Shown one piece after another: positions 51,111 through 60,171 of a DNA stretch of 64,000 nt. How positions within the stretch are numbered: position 1 is the first letter of the stretch; every line of letters starts with the position of its first letter. A program made the translations under genes and the position numbers. The stretch is taken from the NCBI GenBank assembly GCA_038848005.1, contig JAWCNZ010000002.1:1-64000 (forward strand), written 5' to 3'. This DNA comes from JAWCNN01 sp038848005 (GTDB taxonomy: Archaea; Thermoproteota; Bathyarchaeia; Bathyarchaeales; Bathycorpusculaceae). The notes under the pieces were generated by a model. It worked only from the letters and a program-made list of their open reading frames with translations, did no database searches and was not told where the DNA came from.

Positions 51111-52673
51111 ATGAACAAACGTTTAACTAAGTTTACTGCTATCTTTGTTTCTTTGGCGTTTGCTGCGCTATTATCTGTAGTTCTTACGCCTAATGCTTAT
51201 GCTGCCACAATCACGGTTACGGGCACTCCAAGCAACCGCTATCCGTCTGCGAACATCGACATAGACGGCGACGGCTCGCTTGAGTGGATTATAGAGCCAA
51301 ACTTGTGGAATATTGTTGGCGGCTCTGGCAGCATAACAATGACATTTGACACCAGCGCCAAAACCCTCTCCGTCAGTATTGACCTATCCAATATTCAACA
51401 GGAAGACTCAAATGGTTGGGTTCACGCTTACCCAGAAATCTGGTACGGCGCAAAGGCGTGGAACACGCTTGGCCCCGCTCAGGATGGACCAGTACCACTG
51501 CCAAGACCGCTAAACTCGCTAAATGACTTCACCTCTAAGTGGAGTTACTCCGTTAACGTTTTAGATGCAAACTTGCCACGCAACTTCCCGCTTGAAACGT
51601 GGCTAACTGAAGGTGACAGAGGCTCTGTAAGCTCAAATGAAGTGGAACTTATGATATGGTTCCCAACTTATAATGGACTTCAAGGCGCTGGCTCCAACAT
51701 TGGCTCATTCAGCCAAGGCGGATACACATATGAAATTTGGAGAAGCGACGCTTGTGGCAACAACGGCTGGGAATACATTGCCTTTAGGCCTACCACTTCA
51801 GGCACCACTAGCGGAACATACACAGTTCAATGGGGTCCATTCGTTCAGAAAGCGCAAAGCGTGTCCAACAGGGGTTCACCCGCAGGCAACTGGGCTAACT
51901 TCTACTTCTCAGCCGTAGAGCTTGGAACAGAATTCGGCTCTCCATCATACACAAGCAGCTGCAGGCTTCAATGGTCACTATCCAATTGCGACCCCAACAC
52001 CGTGTTCACATACGGCACAACAAACATATTAGGCGGTGCAACCCCAACGCCAACTCCAACTCCTACTCCTACTCCTACGCCAACTCCCACGCCTACGCCT
52101 ACGCCAACTCCTACTCCGACACCAACGCCTACTCCTACGCCTACGGCTACGCCAACGCCTTCGCCTACTGTTACTGGTGTTGTGACTAGTACTATTACGA
52201 GTACTAGGACTAGTACTAGGACAACTACTATTACTACTACTCGTTTTGGTAGGAGAACAACTATAACGTCTACTATACGCACAACAATACGCACAACAAT
52301 AACAACAACCATAACTGGCACGGTTACGCCAACTCCAACTCCTACTCCTACGCCAACTCCAACTGCTACTCCAACGCCTACTGCTACGCCTTCGCCTGGA
52401 GCTACTTGTAGTCCAGCAACAGACATTAGCATACCATTTACAAAAGACGGTTCTGGAACATTCTGCTGGAGGTTACAAGCCACTTCGCAGTTACGCGACC
52501 CCAACAACTACAGCAACTACATAAACAGCTGGAACCTACAAACACTAACGGTTAACGGCGTAGACTACACCAACAAATACGCTTTTACGCATGACTTGCC
52601 AGCGCCAATAGACAACTACTGGTACATATACTACGTAGGCAACTACGCATGGAGCCACTTCGAAGCAAAATAG
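51111..52673 (+). CDS. Secreted GH12 endoglucanase with Thr-Pro linkers and C-terminal carbohydrate-binding domain
   Basis: 520 residues. A signal peptide (residues 1-31, AALLSVVLTPNAYA) precedes a GH12 catalytic domain: VHAYPEIWYGAKAW, VELMIWFPTYNG with the candidate nucleophile Glu179, and FYFSAVELGTEFGS with the candidate acid/base Glu274. Then come a Thr-Pro linker (about 313-349), a Thr/Ser/Arg-rich stretch and a second Thr-Pro linker. The C-terminal 90 residues (ISIPFTKDGSGTFCWRL...INSWNLQTLTVNGVDYTN...DNYWYIYYVGNYAWSHFEAK) look like a cellulose-binding domain of archaeal cellulases. It would cut beta-1,4-glucan outside the cell. ATG follows GGAGAAGGAGAG. Confidence 0.9.
   Translation: MNKRLTKFTAIFVSLAFAALLSVVLTPNAYAATITVTGTPSNRYPSANIDIDGDGSLEWIIEPNLWNIVGGSGSITMTFDTSAKTLSVSIDLSNIQQEDSNGWVHAYPEIWYGAKAWNTLGPAQDGPVPLPRPLNSLNDFTSKWSYSVNVLDANLPRNFPLETWLTEGDRGSVSSNEVELMIWFPTYNGLQGAGSNIGSFSQGGYTYEIWRSDACGNNGWEYIAFRPTTSGTTSGTYTVQWGPFVQKAQSVSNRGSPAGNWANFYFSAVELGTEFGSPSYTSSCRLQWSLSNCDPNTVFTYGTTNILGGATPTPTPTPTPTPTPTPTPTPTPTPTPTPTPTPTPTATPTPSPTVTGVVTSTITSTRTSTRTTTITTTRFGRRTTITSTIRTTIRTTITTTITGTVTPTPTPTPTPTPTATPTPTATPSPGATCSPATDISIPFTKDGSGTFCWRLQATSQLRDPNNYSNYINSWNLQTLTVNGVDYTNKYAFTHDLPAPIDNYWYIYYVGNYAWSHFEAK
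52040..52145 (+). repeat. Thr-Pro linker repeat (ACN-CCN) in the GH12 gene
   Basis: Near-perfect hexanucleotide repeats coding TPTPTP..., mixing ACT/ACG/ACC and CCT/CCA/CCC codons; a shorter second tract lies at 52325-52400. Such tracts slip easily, so the linker length probably varies between strains. Between them is an ACT/ACG/AGT/AGG-rich section coding Thr, Ser and Arg. Confidence 0.85.
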
Positions 52674-52790
52674 GCATAAAAAGCCAAAACACACCAACAC
52701 CCCCCAATTTCCCTTCTTTTTGTTGCCTCCAAAATACATTTAAATAAACTGTTTGTGATAGCACATGTAAAGCGAAGGTGAAAAGCCTTT

Positions 52791-53087
52791 ATGAGTGAAA
52801 TATTTTCGCCTGTTGTTTATCAGTTGGGCATAGGTGGAATGGGTGGTTTCATAGTTGGTTATGCCATAAAGAAGCTGAGTAAACTTATAGCTTTTTTAAT
52901 GGGTTTGTTTATAATTGCGCTTATGTATTTGGGTGTTAAAGGAATAATAAATATAAACTGGGGCAAATTTTTTGAGGAGTTGATGGGTGGCTTAGAAACG
53001 GTGGAATGGCTTATCGGGTTGATTTCTATATTGCCGTTTATTGGAAGTTTTGCTGTCGGCTTTTTATTAGGCTTTAAAGTTGGATAA
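52791..53087 (+). CDS. FUN14-family membrane protein
   Basis: 98 residues with three hydrophobic helices, glycine-rich: QLGIGGMGGFIVGYAIKKLSKLIAFLMGLFIIALMYLGVKG and the terminal SFAVGFLLGFKVG, which are the FUN14 family hallmarks. The family is linked in eukaryotes to mitophagy receptors; the archaeal role is unknown. It stands alone between the endoglucanase gene and alaS. Confidence 0.85.
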   Translation: MSEIFSPVVYQLGIGGMGGFIVGYAIKKLSKLIAFLMGLFIIALMYLGVKGIININWGKFFEELMGGLETVEWLIGLISILPFIGSFAVGFLLGFKVG

Positions 53088-53197
53088 AACTTGATTTTGT
53101 GAATGTACTTGCTGTGTTCTAATTTAAGTTGTTATTTGGGCGGAATAGTTTAAATTTGTGTTGTTTGTTAATCCATTGAGCGTGGAAGTGTCTGACG

Positions 53198-55999
53198 TTG
53201 AAGTTTTCCGTTGAAGAGTACAACCTGCCATTTTTTAAAGAGGTAGGTTACATTAGGAAGTTGTGTCCCAAATGCGGAGAGTATTTTTGGACTTTAAATT
53301 CAAATCAAGAAACTTGTGGAGAAGCCACTGCTGAAGGCTGCGGCTTTTACACTTTCATAAATAATTCGCCAGTTAAGAAAAGTTATAGCTTTCGTGAGAT
53401 GCGCGAGGCTTTTCTTTCATTTTTTGAGAGACATGGACATACTCGCATAAGGGCTTATCCGGTTGTGGCACGGTGGCGAGACGACATTTACCTAACTCAC
53501 GCCAGCATAATTGATTTTCAGCCTTACGTGACTGAGGGGATAGCGCCTCCACCGGCGAACCCGCTGGTGATTGTCCAACCGTGCATTCGTTTGGTCGACA
53601 TAGCCAATACGGGTCCAACTTTCGGCAGGCACTTAACAATTTTTGAGATGGGTGGACACCACGCTTTTAATTATCCAGACAGGGAAGTTTACTGGAAAGA
53701 CCAAACCGTCCGATACCATCATGAATTTGTCACCGAAGTTTTAGGCGTAAAACCCGAAGAAGTTATTTATAAAGAGGGTGTTTGGGTTGGCGGTGGAAAC
53801 GCTGGTCCAGATGTGGAATGTATCGTTCGCGGGTTGGAAGTTGCAACGTTGGTTTTTATGCAGTATAAGGTTGTTGATGGCGAGTTTGTTAAGTTGCCGA
53901 TACGCACGGTTGACACTGGTTATGGCATAGACCGTTTCACGTGGCTTTCTCAGGGTGTGCCAAGTTGTTTCCATGCGGTTTACGGCGATTTGCTCAACAA
54001 AATTTTTGGGATGGCTGGAATAAAAGTTAATAATGAGTTGTTGGCGAAGTTAGCCAAGTTTTCTGGTTTGGTAAGTTTGGATAAGACGGCAAGCAGAATT
54101 GACGCCAGAAGGAAAATGGCTGAAAATGTTGGTTTGTCTGTGGAAGAGTTGGATGCTTTTCTTGTGCCGGTTGAAAATGTCTTTGCGGTTGCAGACCACA
54201 CGAAATGCCTCTGTTTTTTGCTTGCTGAGGGGGTTGTTCCATCAAACATCCAAGAGGGCTATTTGGCGAGGTTGCTTTTCCGCAGAATTTATCGTTTATT
54301 GCGTATGTTAAGTATTCCAGAAAGGCTTTATGACATAATTGGTTTGCAGGTTAATTTTTGGTCTGAGGATTACCCGCATTTGAGGGAAATGCAAAACGAG
54401 ATAATGGAGCTTGTTATGGCGGAAGAGAAAAAGTTTGAGGAGACAATTAAGCGAGGCGAAAACCTTGTAAAAAGGATTTCCAGCGAATTAAAAGGCAAAA
54501 AAGTCAAGGAAGTCCCAGCTGAAACATTAATTGAATTGTATGATTCCCATGGGCTCCCCCCAGAGATTGTTAAGGAAACAGCTGAAAAAGAAGGTTTAGC
54601 GGTGTGCGTTCCAGAAAACTTTTACACTTTAATTGCGCAGAGGCACATGCAAGCTTTCAAACCCGCAGAGGAAAAGCCTAAACTGGAAGGGTGGCTTGAA
54701 AAAGAAGTTTCTGGGCTTCCGGAAACTTCGCCTTTGTATTACCAAGACCAATACATGCGGGAGTTTGAAGCAACGGTTCTTAAAGTGATAAACAGTGAAC
54801 ATGTGGTTTTAAATCAAACTTGTTTTTATCCTGAAGGTGGGGGGCAACCCGCAGACAACGGGCAATTGCTGTTTGATGGGAGAAGCGTTGAAGTTGTTGA
54901 CGTGCAAAAAATTGGCAAAGTAATAGTGCATAAAATACGTGGCGACGCTGTTCCGGAAGAAGGCAGCACCGTTAAGGGCGTTGTTGATTGGAGTAGGCGG
55001 TACAGCCTCATGAAAGCGCACACGGCAACCCACGTGATAAACGGCGCAGCTAGACGCGTTTTGGGACAGCATGTTTGGCAGTTTGGAACCCAAAAGGATG
55101 TTGAATTTTCAAGGCTTGACATTTCCCATCACAAAAGGTTGACGCTTGAAGAAATCCACAAAATAGAGGTTTTAGCAAACCAAGCCGTTTTGCAGGGCAT
55201 ACCCGTCGAAACAATGTGGATGCCGCGAAGCGAAGCTGAAAGCCAATATGGGTTTAGGCTTTATCAGGGCGGAGCGGTTCCGGGCAAAGAAATTCGCGTA
55301 GTGAAAATCGGTGATTGGGATGTTGAAGCTTGCGCTGGAACGCATTTGAAAAACACTGGTGAAATAGGCTTCATAAAAATAGTTCACACAGAACGCATTC
55401 AAGACGGCGTTGAACGGCTCACATACACAATCGGCGTTTCAGCTTTAAAAGCCACGCAAGAAAACGAAAGGCTACTGGTGAAGCTTTCAGAGATTTTGGA
55501 TGCGCCGATTGAAAAACTGGACAAAACAGCAGAAAAACTCGTTAAGGAATATAAAGAAACACTTGCAGAAAAAAGAAAACTAATTAAGGAATTAGCAGAA
55601 CGCGAAAGCGAAATCAAATATGGTGTTGACGTAGTTTTAGCGGAGAGCGAAAAAATTAAGGAAGTTGGGGGCATCAAACTTATAGTACGAGATTTTAGAG
55701 ATTCGATTGATGTTGACCGTATGGTTCAAACTGCAAATGAAATGATTAAAAGGGATGGGGCAACAGTCACCATATTTTATGGGTCGAATGGGAAAACGGC
55801 ACGTGTAATGGTTATGGCTGGGAAAAAAGCTGTTGAAAAGGGCGTGAACGCCAGCGAAATAGCCAAAGAAGCCTCAGCGGTTTTGGGCGGTGGAGGCGGC
55901 GGAAAACCCAACTTCGCCCAAGGAGGAGGAACAAAAGTGGACAAACTGGAAGAGGCTGTTAAAAAGGCTGAGGGAGTCTTAAGAAAGCAACTGGAATAA
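53198..55999 (+). CDS. alaS: Alanyl-tRNA synthetase
   Basis: 933 residues from TTG 53198; the frame is closed by TGA at 53177. The archaeal-type zinc element is LCPKCGEYFWTLNSNQETCG at the N-terminus. The class-II core has GRHLTIFEMGGHHAF. The editing domain carries HTATHVINGA and CAGTHLKNTGEIG, and the C-Ala region ends in AVLGGGGGGKPNFAQGGG, typical of DHHA1. It charges tRNA-Ala and clears Ser-tRNA-Ala. The N-terminal domain begins with an archaea-specific extension. Confidence 0.96.
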   Translation: MKFSVEEYNLPFFKEVGYIRKLCPKCGEYFWTLNSNQETCGEATAEGCGFYTFINNSPVKKSYSFREMREAFLSFFERHGHTRIRAYPVVARWRDDIYLTHASIIDFQPYVTEGIAPPPANPLVIVQPCIRLVDIANTGPTFGRHLTIFEMGGHHAFNYPDREVYWKDQTVRYHHEFVTEVLGVKPEEVIYKEGVWVGGGNAGPDVECIVRGLEVATLVFMQYKVVDGEFVKLPIRTVDTGYGIDRFTWLSQGVPSCFHAVYGDLLNKIFGMAGIKVNNELLAKLAKFSGLVSLDKTASRIDARRKMAENVGLSVEELDAFLVPVENVFAVADHTKCLCFLLAEGVVPSNIQEGYLARLLFRRIYRLLRMLSIPERLYDIIGLQVNFWSEDYPHLREMQNEIMELVMAEEKKFEETIKRGENLVKRISSELKGKKVKEVPAETLIELYDSHGLPPEIVKETAEKEGLAVCVPENFYTLIAQRHMQAFKPAEEKPKLEGWLEKEVSGLPETSPLYYQDQYMREFEATVLKVINSEHVVLNQTCFYPEGGGQPADNGQLLFDGRSVEVVDVQKIGKVIVHKIRGDAVPEEGSTVKGVVDWSRRYSLMKAHTATHVINGAARRVLGQHVWQFGTQKDVEFSRLDISHHKRLTLEEIHKIEVLANQAVLQGIPVETMWMPRSEAESQYGFRLYQGGAVPGKEIRVVKIGDWDVEACAGTHLKNTGEIGFIKIVHTERIQDGVERLTYTIGVSALKATQENERLLVKLSEILDAPIEKLDKTAEKLVKEYKETLAEKRKLIKELAERESEIKYGVDVVLAESEKIKEVGGIKLIVRDFRDSIDVDRMVQTANEMIKRDGATVTIFYGSNGKTARVMVMAGKKAVEKGVNASEIAKEASAVLGGGGGGKPNFAQGGGTKVDKLEEAVKKAEGVLRKQLE

Positions 56000-56024
56000 A
56001 AATTGCGTGTACGGAGAGAAATGA

Positions 56025-56876
56025 ATGAAGTTGTTTTCTCAGAGACGGGGTCTAGAAAAGGAAAGAACAGAGATTCAAGTTGAATCAATGGATGAGGCGT
56101 TGAGAAATCGTTTATGGAATTTGCTGAAGATTTTTTACTGGGATACAATGATAGGACTCACATGGATTTCTGATTCCCCACCTATGGAAGGATTTTTTAC
56201 AATAATTTGGCATAACTATTTTAAAAAACCGTTAGATGAAATGCCTCGTTGGTGGAATGATCTTTACAAGTGGATAAGGGACTACTTTTTTAATTGTAAA
56301 TGGTATGAAGTTTATGATTTTCTTGAGTTAATAGTTAATTATTTTTCAGATGAAGAACAGAATGAAAAATTTAAAAAAGCGTGTAATTCTATTTTAGAAA
56401 GCGAACTTTCAGCATATCGCTTTGTCGGAAATCAGATTACCCAGATAACTTCTAAAGAGGAAATTTCCGAGGTAGAAGAAGCTTTAGAATCCCAATTTAA
56501 GACGGTTAATACACACTTGGAGAATGCGTTAAGGTTAATGTCAGACCGAAAATCTCCAGATTACAGAAATTCAATTAAAGAATCAATAAGTGCTGTTGAA
56601 GCAATCTGCAGAATAATAACTAAAGATAAAAACGCCACATTGGGAAAAGCTCTAGATAAAATAGAAAAGGAGGGAAAAATAGAATTACATAAAGCATTAA
56701 AGGAAGCATTTGACCACCTATATGGCTATACAAGTAGTGCTGAAGGAATAAGGCATTCTTTATTGGACGAGAAAATTACATTGAGTTTCGAAGACGCCAA
56801 ATTCATGTTAGTATCATGCTCCGCATTCATAAATTATTTAATTTCTAAGGTATCAAAAGCTAAAATAGAAATTTAA
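56025..56876 (+). CDS. AbiJ-NTD4-type abortive-infection-like protein
   Basis: 283 residues. The start MKLFSQRRGLEKERTEIQVESMDEALRNRLWNLLKIFYWD matches the AbiJ N-terminal domain 4. The C-terminal half has SIKESISAVEAICRIIT, ATLGKALDKIEKEGKIELHKALKEAFDHLYGYTSSAEGIRH and FEDAKFMLVSCSAFINYL, a HEPN-like helical RNA-binding or nuclease region. Genes with this layout occur as variable defence genes in bacteria and archaea. It is AT-rich, lone, and sits between two synthetase genes, so horizontal gain is likely. The phage-defence role is inferred. Confidence 0.82.
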   Translation: MKLFSQRRGLEKERTEIQVESMDEALRNRLWNLLKIFYWDTMIGLTWISDSPPMEGFFTIIWHNYFKKPLDEMPRWWNDLYKWIRDYFFNCKWYEVYDFLELIVNYFSDEEQNEKFKKACNSILESELSAYRFVGNQITQITSKEEISEVEEALESQFKTVNTHLENALRLMSDRKSPDYRNSIKESISAVEAICRIITKDKNATLGKALDKIEKEGKIELHKALKEAFDHLYGYTSSAEGIRHSLLDEKITLSFEDAKFMLVSCSAFINYLISKVSKAKIEI

Positions 56877-57022
56877 TAGCGTTAAATTCTTTAAGTTGGC
56901 ATACTTTGGGGTAAAAGTTTAATGCAAGTTTTACCTTTCATTTTTGGCGGTGTCAAACGTGAGGAATCGCATTCTCTAAAAACAGAATGCTTAATATCTC
57001 TCAAACCAATTCAGAAGGTTTT

Positions 57023-59947
57023 ATGGAATTTCTGAGACAGATTGAGGAGAAATGGCAAAGGCGATGGGAAGAAGCAAAAATATTTGAGGCTGACCCAGAC
57101 CCTCAAAAGCCAAAATATTTCATAACTGTGGCTTATCCCTATCCCAACTCTCCACAACACATCGGACACGCAAGAACCTACACTTTAGCGGATGTCCACG
57201 CAAGATACATGCGGATGCGCGGTTACAACGTTTTGTTGCCAATGGCTTTCCATTATACTGGCACGCCGGTAATCGCCATGGCTAGACGCCTAATGGAAAA
57301 CGACGAGGAACTGATAAAAGATTTTATTAACGTTTACAAAGTTCCAAAGGAAAAGCTGAAGGAATTAACAGACCCGTTGGCTATGGCAAGGTATTTCCAC
57401 GAAGAAATAAAAAGCGGAATGAAGGAGATTGGCTATTCCATAGATTGGCGTCGGGAATTCACAACAATAGACCCGCATTACAACCGTTTTATCGAATGGC
57501 AGTTTGAAAAGCTTAGGCAGAGGGGCTACATAAAACGTGGAAGCCACCCAGTGGGGTGGTGTCCAAAATGTGGAAACCCCGTTGGACAACATGACACGAA
57601 AGGCGACGTGGAACCAGAAATAGGCGAATTCACACTAATCAAGTTTAGGCTTGACAATTTGGTTTTTCCAACGGCTACACTGCGCCCAGAAACCATTTTC
57701 GGCGTAACAAACATTTGGTTAAACCCAAAAGCCACATATGTCAAAGCTGTCGTCAACGGAGAAACGTGGATAATCAGCAAGGAATGCGCGGAAAAACTCG
57801 GCTACCTAAACCGTAAAGCAACAATACTCGAAACGTTCGAGGGAAAAATTTTCATTGGAAAATACGTTGAAAACCCAATGACGAAAGACGCTGTTCCTAT
57901 ACTGCCAGCTGACTTCGTTGACCCGAAAAACGCAACAGGCGTTGTAATGTCTGTTCCAGCGCATGCCCCATACGATTATGTGGCTTTAGAAAACCTTAAG
58001 AAAACGCCCTCGCAACTGGAAGCGTACGGTTTAAAACCTGAAATTATGGAACACGTCAAACCAATTTCATTAATTGGAGTTGCTGGTTACTCGGAAATTC
58101 CAGCGGAAGACGTTGTTAAAAAAATGCGCATCGAAGACCAGCAAGACCCAAAACTGGAAGACGCAACAAAAGAAGTTTATAGGCACGAGTTTCACGGTGG
58201 CAAAATGAAGGCGAACACTGGCAAATATGCGGGTTTGTCAGTTGCCGAAGCAAAAGAAAGGGTTAAAGAAGACCTAATCAGCGAAGGCAAAGCTGCAACC
58301 ATGTACGAACTCCTCAACAGACCAGTTTATTGCCGATGCGGAACAGAATGCACCATAAAAATTTTCGAAGACCAATGGTTTATTGACTATGGAAAACCAG
58401 AATGGAAAGCACTAGCCAAAAAAAATCTGGAAAAAATGGAAATACTCCCAGAAGAGCTACGCACAGAATTCGTTTACGTCATAGACTGGCTGCATGAAAG
58501 GGCATGTGCAAGAAAAGCTGGTTTAGGCACGAAGTTGCCGTGGGACCCAGAATGGATTATTGAATCGCTTTCAGACTCAACCATTTACATGGCTTATTAC
58601 ACAATAGTCAAAAACCTAAAAAAGTACCGAATCCAATCAGACCAACTAACAGAGGAAGTTTTTGATTATATATTCCTCGGAAAAGGTGATGCTCGAGAAA
58701 TAGCCCAAAAAGTGCAGTTAGACGCTAAAGTTTTGGAGGAAACCCGCAAAGAGTTTTTGTACTTTTATCCATTAAACAGTCGACATTCTGGACGCGATTT
58801 GGTTCCAAACCACTTGACTTTTATGATATTTAATCATACGGCTATATTCCCAGAAGAACTTTGGCCACGTCAAATCGTCACTAATGGCAGTGTTATGATG
58901 ATGGGTGTGAAAATGAGCAAATCCTTTGGAAACATAATCCCCTTGCGTGAAGCCCTAAAAATGTTTGGCGCAGACCCGTTGCGGTTAAGCGTTTTGGCAA
59001 CCGCTGAGCTTTTGCAGGACGCCGAATTCAGCCATGCGGTGGCTAAATCAATGCGTGACAGAATAGAACGCCTGTACAAATTTGTTGCTGAAAACTGCAA
59101 AAACCCACCTGCCACGGCGGTTCCAGAAAAACAGTTTGCGACAATAGACGTGTGGATGTTAAGCCGACTGCAAGAACACATCAAAAGGGCAACGGAATCC
59201 ATGGATAAACTTGCCGTGCGCAAAGCCATACACACCATCCTATACGAGCTGGAACAAGACTTCCAATGGTACCAAAAACGCATAAAAAACCAAAAGGAAA
59301 ACACTGAAAGAAAAGCAGCTATAACCCACATATTCAATGAAATTTTGAAAGCTCAAATACGCATGTTAGCGCCAGTGGCACCCCACATATGCGAAGAACT
59401 TTGGGAAATGATTGGCGGAAAAGGTTTTGTTTCATTAAGCCCTTGGCCAACACTAGACGAATCAAAAGTGAACGTCAACGCTGAGGAAAGCGAAACCCTA
59501 ATCATGAATTTACTGGAAGACACCCAAAACATTGTTAAGGCAACAAACGTAACTCCAAAAAAGGTTTTCTATTATGTGGCGGCTCCATGGAAATGGAAAA
59601 TCTACTTGAAAGCTTTGGAAAAATCCGCATCTGGAAAGCTTGTGCAAAAAGACTTAATGAGCGAATTATTAAAAGACCAAGAATTAAAAGCCAAAGCTAA
59701 AAACGTGGCGGAATTCCTCGGCAAAATTTTAGACGAAATCAACCGTATGCCAAACGAGAAAAAACAAAAAGTCATACAAGCTGGAATGTTAAATGAAAAG
59801 CAAGTAATCCAAGAAGCAACAGAATTCCTAAAGCAGGAACTTAACGCAGAAGTTCATTGCCACAGCGAAACGGAACCAGAACTCTATGATCCAAAAAAGA
59901 GGGCGCAACTAGCCAAACCACACCGTCCAGCAATATACATCGAATAG
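57023..59947 (+). CDS. leuS: Leucyl-tRNA synthetase
   Basis: ATG 57023 (AGAAGG upstream) gives 974 residues; ATG 56987 would add 12. The HIGH motif is PNSPQHIGHARTYTL and the KMSKS motif is VKMSKSFGNIIPL. A large CP1 editing insertion follows the first motif (TLRPETIFGVTNIWLNP and VSVPAHAPYDY), and a zinc site is seen in GWCPKCGNPVGQHD. The anticodon-binding domain and C-terminal extension follow. The archaeal/eukaryotic type is indicated by the order of domains. Confidence 0.96.
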   Translation: MEFLRQIEEKWQRRWEEAKIFEADPDPQKPKYFITVAYPYPNSPQHIGHARTYTLADVHARYMRMRGYNVLLPMAFHYTGTPVIAMARRLMENDEELIKDFINVYKVPKEKLKELTDPLAMARYFHEEIKSGMKEIGYSIDWRREFTTIDPHYNRFIEWQFEKLRQRGYIKRGSHPVGWCPKCGNPVGQHDTKGDVEPEIGEFTLIKFRLDNLVFPTATLRPETIFGVTNIWLNPKATYVKAVVNGETWIISKECAEKLGYLNRKATILETFEGKIFIGKYVENPMTKDAVPILPADFVDPKNATGVVMSVPAHAPYDYVALENLKKTPSQLEAYGLKPEIMEHVKPISLIGVAGYSEIPAEDVVKKMRIEDQQDPKLEDATKEVYRHEFHGGKMKANTGKYAGLSVAEAKERVKEDLISEGKAATMYELLNRPVYCRCGTECTIKIFEDQWFIDYGKPEWKALAKKNLEKMEILPEELRTEFVYVIDWLHERACARKAGLGTKLPWDPEWIIESLSDSTIYMAYYTIVKNLKKYRIQSDQLTEEVFDYIFLGKGDAREIAQKVQLDAKVLEETRKEFLYFYPLNSRHSGRDLVPNHLTFMIFNHTAIFPEELWPRQIVTNGSVMMMGVKMSKSFGNIIPLREALKMFGADPLRLSVLATAELLQDAEFSHAVAKSMRDRIERLYKFVAENCKNPPATAVPEKQFATIDVWMLSRLQEHIKRATESMDKLAVRKAIHTILYELEQDFQWYQKRIKNQKENTERKAAITHIFNEILKAQIRMLAPVAPHICEELWEMIGGKGFVSLSPWPTLDESKVNVNAEESETLIMNLLEDTQNIVKATNVTPKKVFYYVAAPWKWKIYLKALEKSASGKLVQKDLMSELLKDQELKAKAKNVAEFLGKILDEINRMPNEKKQKVIQAGMLNEKQVIQEATEFLKQELNAEVHCHSETEPELYDPKKRAQLAKPHRPAIYIE

Positions 59948-59986
59948 ATAAAACTATATCCAACAATGCCACATTGAAGTTTTGAA

Positions 59987-60079
59987 GGGTCCGTGGCGCA
60001 GCTTGGACACATAACAGCCAAAAAGCGCGTCGGCCTTCTAAGCCGGAGATCCTGGGTTCAAATCCCAGCGGACCCGCCA
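59987..60079 (+). tRNA. tRNA-Arg(TCT) with an enlarged D-loop or micro-intron, CCA encoded
   Basis: Acceptor GGGTCCG (59987-59993) pairs with CGGACCC (60069-60075); G discriminator and CCA follow. The anticodon arm 60030-60046 has loop CTTCTAA, anticodon TCT. The T-arm is CTGGGTTCAAATCCCAG. The D-arm is GCGC ... GCGC, but its loop has about 16 nt more than an ordinary tRNA-Arg: after AGCTTGGA come CACATAACAGCCAAAA before AGCGC. The total is 93 nt versus about 77 expected, so a spliced D-loop intron or an unusual loop must be assumed. Confidence 0.9.
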
Positions 60080-60171
60080 AAAACGTTTATATCGTTTGAA
60101 TGTTTATGGCGATATGCTTATATCGCAGTGTATTTTACCCGAATTTTTATGTTGGGAGATGTGGAATCATC

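Noticed and set aside
51968..52507. A 179-residue minus-strand frame rich in Val-Gly repeats
   Set aside because: It is the complement of the Thr-Pro linker codons of the GH12 gene; the repeat keeps several frames open by composition only.
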